A DNA stretch of 64,000 bases from Purshia tridentata (taxonomy: Eukaryota; Streptophyta; Magnoliopsida; Rosales; Rosaceae), in assembly GCA_003254885.1 (NCBI GenBank), contig QANT01002677.1, positions 124,001 through 188,000 of the forward strand, in the 5' to 3' direction. Of this stretch, positions 59,292 through 64,000 are shown in pieces. The notes beneath the pieces were generated by a model, which saw nothing but the letters and a program-made list of their open reading frames with translations, did not search any database and was not told where the DNA came from. Positions within the stretch are counted from its first letter, which is position 1. Every line of letters begins with the position of its first letter. A program made the position numbers and the translations under genes.

Positions 59292-59537
59292 TTAATCATC
59301 ATTACGACATCGATGAATTTTTGAGCAACTGCGGGTATAAGGGTTAGCAGGTTGGCGATGACCATTTTCTTTATTGGAAAGACAACCCGAGTGAGGTCCT
59401 CCTAGTCTTTTGCATGGATCAAGAACTCCAGGGTGTAGGAAGGGCCCCCTTTGGGCTACCACCTCTTGGCTCATTAGAACCATCGTGCTAATGAGGAGCA
59501 TAAAGAGGATGAATGGCTTCATGTTTGATGACCCCAT
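59292..59537 (-). CDS. RALF-like cysteine-rich secreted peptide, atypical
   Basis: An intronless gene of 81 aa. The upstream in-frame codon at 59558 is TTG, so the ATG at 59537 is used. A hydrophobic signal peptide ends about residue 29 ('QEVVAQ'). The mature part has four cysteines (42, 52, 71, 77) in RALF spacing and the conserved C-terminal 'ANPYTRSCSKIHRCR', equivalent to NPYxRGCxxxxRCR. The usual YISY motif and the dibasic S1P processing site are absent and there is no long propeptide, as in divergent short RALF members. RALFs bind CrRLK1L receptors and LRX or LLG proteins at the cell wall to control growth, fertilisation and immunity. The receptor for such divergent forms is not inferable. 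A TATAAAT lies about 80 bp upstream. Confidence 0.82.
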   Translation of the reverse strand: MGSSNMKPFILFMLLISTMVLMSQEVVAQRGPFLHPGVLDPCKRLGGPHSGCLSNKENGHRQPANPYTRSCSKIHRCRNDD

Positions 59538-59617
59538 GAGTTGTTGTGTCTTATTCAATGTATTTTTTATCTTCTTTTAACAAGTGTCTTGTTCAATGAT
59601 GGTGTGTGAGGTTACCA

Positions 59618-59624
59618 ATTTATA
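59618..59624 (-). promoter_or_regulatory. TATA box of RALF-like gene
   Basis: The minus strand reads TATAAAT, 81 bp upstream of the ATG at 59537, a normal distance for a short leader. Confidence 0.6.
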
Positions 59625-59899
59625 TTAGTTTTGGCTACAATTTTAAGTTTGAATTGTGGGGTTTGAAAGAGTCGCGTTCGTTTTTACAGTTTTATTTGTT
59701 CTTCTTCTTATTTTTTGCGTTATTTGCCTCTGGCAATAGGTTACAAATTACTCATACAGTTCTCATAGTTTTCGCAAGTTTCCACTTTAATCCATATAGT
59801 TTTCATTTTGACATTTATAGTTTATTTTAGTTTGAAATTAACCACATTTTCTTAATTTTATTTATTAACCAAATTTAAAGGTGACATGCCCTTATGTCA

Positions 59900-60970
59900 C
59901 GGTCTACTTTTGGAGTCAAGCATCTGTAACATTCATATATGAAGAGTCAAAAGGCAAGAGATTAGCATTCGTTTGGCAAAGAATGGCTGGATTGTGAGAG
60001 TGGGAGGGTATTTTAGCAATTTGGCGATTTTGGATCCTTCTGGTTGGAATTTGGGAAATCCAGTAAATTCGAGAGGTCGAAACGAGTCTAATGCAGCTAA
60101 TGGATCATCATTCAGAGTTCGGATGAATTTATTATGGGTCATTATGACTTGTCACGCAAAGTGATGTTTCTTCCCGCTTTGTGAAGAAACGAATAAGATG
60201 CTTTTTAGGGAGAGACATGGTGTCAAGCTCTTCACCACCCCCGACGCCTTCACCTAAAGGGCGTTAAGCGAGCTACTCTAGGACCTCGTGGGGACCTAGA
60301 GGGCCAGCATATGACTTCTAGAGGGTGGTCATATGTCAATGTAGCATAAAACGTACCACAGGCAGTACAACCGAGTGGGAGTGCTTGTACTGTGTGCACA
60401 CTGATCAAGCTACATGAGAGAATTCTTTATGCCGCGCAATATGCTCACCATGTAAGCTATACATGAACTCCCGGGGACTTCAAGGTGCGCAATGACCATG
60501 AAGTACTCAATGAGGGCATCGGCTAGGGTTCAGCCATGCATAAGAGATAATGCTAGTACACACTTTATAGGCGACCCCATCCTAACAAGTAAAGACAAAT
60601 GTGGGGCATCAGCGAAGGATTGCTCAATCGGGTGGCATGCTTGCAAGTTGCCTTGCATGTTCAACTCGAGGAAAGGACTATAGGCATGAGCTAGCCCTTA
60701 GTGCAATGATGGACAATAATGTGGAAACAAAGCAAGACCAGATATGATAAACGGAATGCCGACACCATAAGAACCTTTTGGTTGGGCGAGCGTCTTGGCT
60801 AATAACCATGGCACAAGGAAGCAATCGTACAGTCGCTGTGAGCGAGACCAAGGGATAGTTCTTGTTGGCAAACCCGAGATAGGTCAAAATCATGAATGAA
60901 GCATACAAGAAAGAATGGATGGCCTTGGTCCAAAGGAATCTTGGCGCCTCCGCTGCGTAAAAAGTCAAAC
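59900..60970. other. GC-richer island of unknown origin, probably transposon-derived
   Basis: Base composition changes abruptly from AT-rich to nearly balanced at about 59,900-60,970 and back again. Several short frames exist on both strands, none with a recognised domain. The contrast suggests an inserted element, perhaps the internal part of an old non-coding element, or an RNA gene. No end repeats were found. Confidence 0.35.
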
Positions 60971-61099
60971 CTTAACACCTTGCATATGATAATCACCAAT
61001 AATCATCTTGAAATGTCAATTTTACCCTTGCACATGATTATATTGGTTATATTGCAATGCTTGTTGCTTATATATATCAAACCCATTGCTTATTTTGAC

Positions 61100-61121
61100 A
61101 TATATATATATATATATATAT
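61100..61121. repeat. TA microsatellite
   Basis: About 11 TA units immediately left of the inverted-repeat element. Confidence 0.9.
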
Positions 61122-61127
61122 TCAACA

Positions 61128-61651
61128 GTTAATTACAATTATATACCTTAACTCACCACCTTTCAACTTAGCATCTTAAGTTTAAAAACTTGCATTAAAG
61201 TACCTCAACTATGAATATCACCAACTAAAAACTTCTGTTATTCTTTTCATCAAGAATACTGTTGATTGCTAATGTAGCACACACATGCCTCACCATTTAG
61301 GTCAATGAGACCTGCGACACATTGTGTGGCGATGCCATGAAAGTGTTAGAGAGAGGCATTAAGGGTTTGAACAAGGGCAAGATGGGTACTAGATTGCAGG
61401 TGTCTTATTTTTTGAGAGATTTGAGGTACTAAGTTGAAAAGTAATATATGGAGCAGTTGATTTATTTTTTAAAGCCGAATAGTAGGGCTTGTGTGTGCCA
61501 CGTCAACAGTTAATAATTTTTTTGACAGAAAGACTAGCAAAAGTACTTAGTTGGCAAGATTTCATAGTAGAAGTACTCTAATACAACTTTTTGAACTTGA
61601 GGTACTATGTTGAAAAGTAATATATAGTTGAGGCATATAATTGTAATTAAC
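61128..61651. mobile_element. Non-autonomous DNA transposon (MITE/MULE-like) with long terminal inverted repeats
   Basis: The left end GTTAATTACAATTATATACC (61128) and the reverse complement of the right end GTTAATTACAATTATATGCC (ending 61651) start an inverted repeat that can be followed for about 165 bp, through 'GTACCTCAACTATGAATATC' and 'GCACACACATGCC' on the left and matching blocks on the right. The internal part has no coding capacity and contains a further copy of the end-like block near 61,420-61,455. Long inverted repeats with short interior fit a Mutator-like or other MITE. The arms have diverged, so it is not recent. No clear target-site duplication is visible. Confidence 0.75.
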
Positions 61652-61679
61652 CATTATAATTTAAATGATTCAAAAATGG

Positions 61680-61755
61680 GTTAGTTACAATTAAGTACCT
61701 CAATTTTACATCTTTTTTCAAATCAGTACCTCAACTTTTTAAAAAAAAAATTTTT
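61680..61755 (+). mobile_element. Partial end of a related inverted-repeat element
   Basis: GGTTAGTTACAATTAAGTACC and the following TACCTCAACT blocks resemble the terminal sequence of the element just to the left. Only one end is seen before a poly-A/T tract, so it is a fragment or a second insertion of the same family. Confidence 0.5.
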
Positions 61756-64000
61756 TTTTCCTATTTTTCTATTTTTACAAATTTTGAAAATTAATTAAAA
61801 ATAACTCTAGACTCAGAAAAATATACGAAAAACTCTTACGAACTCATCTTGACTAGTACTAATTTATTATGGGGTTATATTACTAATTTTACCTCCGAGT
61901 GTTTCCAAGCAGTAACAATATATAAGCGAGGTCATGATTGTTGCTGACAATCAGTAACAACATATTGTTAACAACATATTGTTACTACTTCTCAGTAACA
62001 ATCATAACCCCACTTATATATTGATACTGACATGTAGTTAAACCATAACCCCACTTACATATTGTTACTGCTTGTAAACCTATTGTTGAGTTCATTTTAT
62101 AGCATTTATTTAACCTTCAAATCTTACATTGTAGTCCTTGTGATTTAATTTTTTTCATATTTTAATTCTTATTTTAATTAATGGGTTAAATTAGTTTTTA
62201 CCTTATTTTAGTTTTAATTAGTTTTATTTTATTTTTTAAGTTAATTGTATGAGTTTTAAGTAAGTTGTTTTTATTTTAAAGGTTTTTGTTCAAACTCAAA
62301 GGTCCAAAAACAAAGGAAGTTGAAGGAACCCAAAAGAAATTGAAGGAACCCAAAGGAAATTGAAGAAGCCCAAATATGCAAAGCCCATTTCTTCTCTCAG
62401 CAAATCATATTACGACACATGGTAAGATGACAACATTTTCTTGGTTGTCATCCACCTTCTCACCCATGACTCACACTCTCTCTTGTGTAAATGGTGTCAC
62501 CATAAATTGTTGACACATGTCTTTATTTAGATATTTCAAACCCTAGCCCTTGCCTATTTAAGGAAATCTTTAGCTCACATTTTAGGATCCTTACCTCATA
62601 TTTATTTTTGCTATCTCTTCTAGTATTCTCTTAGGATTTCTCTCAAATGCCTCTTTGGCTATTTTGTTAAAGAGAATATGAAGTTTTAATACTTTGTTCA
62701 TGCACTTTTAAATTAATGCAATGAAAGTTTGATTTTCATGTCTTTCTTCTTCTCCTTCTTTTATTTATTTATTTACTTCTAAGTTATTATTTTATTTACT
62801 CTTGTCTAGTATAAATCTCATTTTATTTTTTTTCCCTTTTATTTTAGTTTAATACTCATGGGTGGTTACTAAATCTCCTCACCAAGATGAGGGGGAAGCA
62901 CCACTATGAAAATTATCAAGTAAGCTTTCTAAGTTAATTTCCCACCATTTAGATCTTACAAATTCTAGATTTTGTTCATAAAATGAGAAAGAATTAATTT
63001 TTCACCCATGATATCATTTATTATGTGTAGTTGAAATTCTTTTCACATTTTTGCTTTGTAATCAATTATTTTAATATAAACTTTTTAAACTCTAGTTGTT
63101 CCTTAGTTTTGGTTTACTTGAGTTGCTTAAAGTTTATAATTTTTAAGCAAGAACAATATCTACTATACAATTATTTAATTTACAGCTTAAAACATAAATA
63201 TTATTAAGTGAGGGCATCAAGTTGACTCTTAGGTGCCTCTTATGTGGGAAATTGCTAAGAAAATTACTAGATTAATAATTATGGTAGTGTGAAACTTTAA
63301 CCTTGGTGTTTATACTATTGTTCAAGTTCTAGTCTTTAAATTATTGCTTTTTTTTATTAATTATTGCACTTACTTTCTAGTTTATAAATTACGGTAAATT
63401 ACTGTTAAGCCCCAAATAAACTATTTATTTAGTCTTAAGCCACTATTTTAATTACTATTAGTTTAAAGCCATTATTTATTTTAATACCATATTTTTTATG
63501 TGATAAAGATAGAAGAGGGCTGTTGAGTAAGCAAAAGCATACAAAGATGAACTTAGACTGATAAGTGAACATTGTTCATGCTCATCTTACATACATGATG
63601 ATGGTCCCTCTATATATAATTAAATTGCTTGTATTTATTGGACTTGTCTCTTAGTTTCTCACTTTTCTTGGGAGTAGGCCACCTCTCTCAGGCCTGTATT
63701 ATTTTTTTTTTGGCAAAAAAAAAATAGGAGACCATTCTTTGCCCTAATCCATTGTCGTGACACTCATCTCCTACTTTCTTAATTCATATTGCTGGTACAT
63801 TAATATCATATATAGGTTTCATACTATGTAATTCAGCAACAGTTACAGTTTATTATTTAAATATTCATTAAGAGTTACAGTTTTCTGATATTTTATAATT
63901 CATTAAGAGTTACAGTTTTTTGGTATTTTGTAATTAAACATGCGGTACAAACTGTGAAATCAAGGATCTCCGCACGTGATCATTCTTAAGGTCACCGTTG
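61756..64000. other. AT-rich region with short repeats, possibly old LTR-like sequence
   Basis: No gene is seen. A 20-bp unit (TGAAGGAACCCAAAGGAAAT) is repeated at about 62315-62372. A stretch at about 62,100-62,780 has a TATTTAAGG box followed by a leader-like sequence, recalling LTR regulatory regions, but no matching second repeat or primer-binding site lies in the window. Several short inverted blocks around GTAACAATA occur at 61,915-62,080. Confidence 0.35.

Overview
This window is nuclear DNA of a flowering plant. It is AT-rich between genes, its genes have many short exons with GT-AG introns, and several protein families are plant-specific (alpha-expansin, SAUR, RALF, PLS-class PPR, WNK, NDR1/HIN1-like). 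Protein style and repeat content suggest a rosid eudicot, possibly Rosaceae such as Prunus, but the species cannot be proven from the sequence alone. All exon structures below were derived by hand from splice sites and frame continuity.

2-19 kb, gene-dense. On the minus strand lie a degenerate 2-oxoglutarate-dioxygenase-like protein with a C-terminal membrane tail, a WNK kinase (WNK5-like) and a nucleotidyltransferase with PAP/OAS1-type fold. The last faces, head to head across a 1.28-kb shared promoter rich in TGGGCC/GGCCCA elements, a plus-strand NPU-like membrane protein gene. The WNK5, nucleotidyltransferase and NPU trio matches, from memory, the neighbours At3g51630, At3g51620 and At3g51610, so this looks like an old conserved block.

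20-38 kb, gene-poor and defence/stress flavoured. Three NDR1/HIN1-like (LEA_2) genes occur here: one on the minus strand at 20.6 kb and a tandem plus-strand pair at 34.5 and 37.1 kb whose promoters are duplicated too. A SAUR-like gene (22.5 kb) and a two-exon MATE transporter (29.9-33.0 kb) lie between them. A complete-looking tiny LTR element (TRIM) sits at 27.6 kb.

38-43 kb has no convincing gene. 43-56.5 kb is gene-dense again: a Raf-like/ATN1-type kinase, an intronless PPR protein, a CAD1-type MACPF protein with a probable GC-AG intron, and a minus-strand alpha-expansin. 57-64 kb holds one small RALF-like peptide gene and then transposon-derived and AT-rich sequence, including an element with terminal inverted repeats of about 165 bp.

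The genes do not form a pathway. Several relate to immunity and cell death (CAD1-like, NHL, RALF, MATE) or cell-wall growth (expansin, SAUR, RALF, NPU). No bacterial-style operon, CRISPR array, rRNA or tRNA gene was found.
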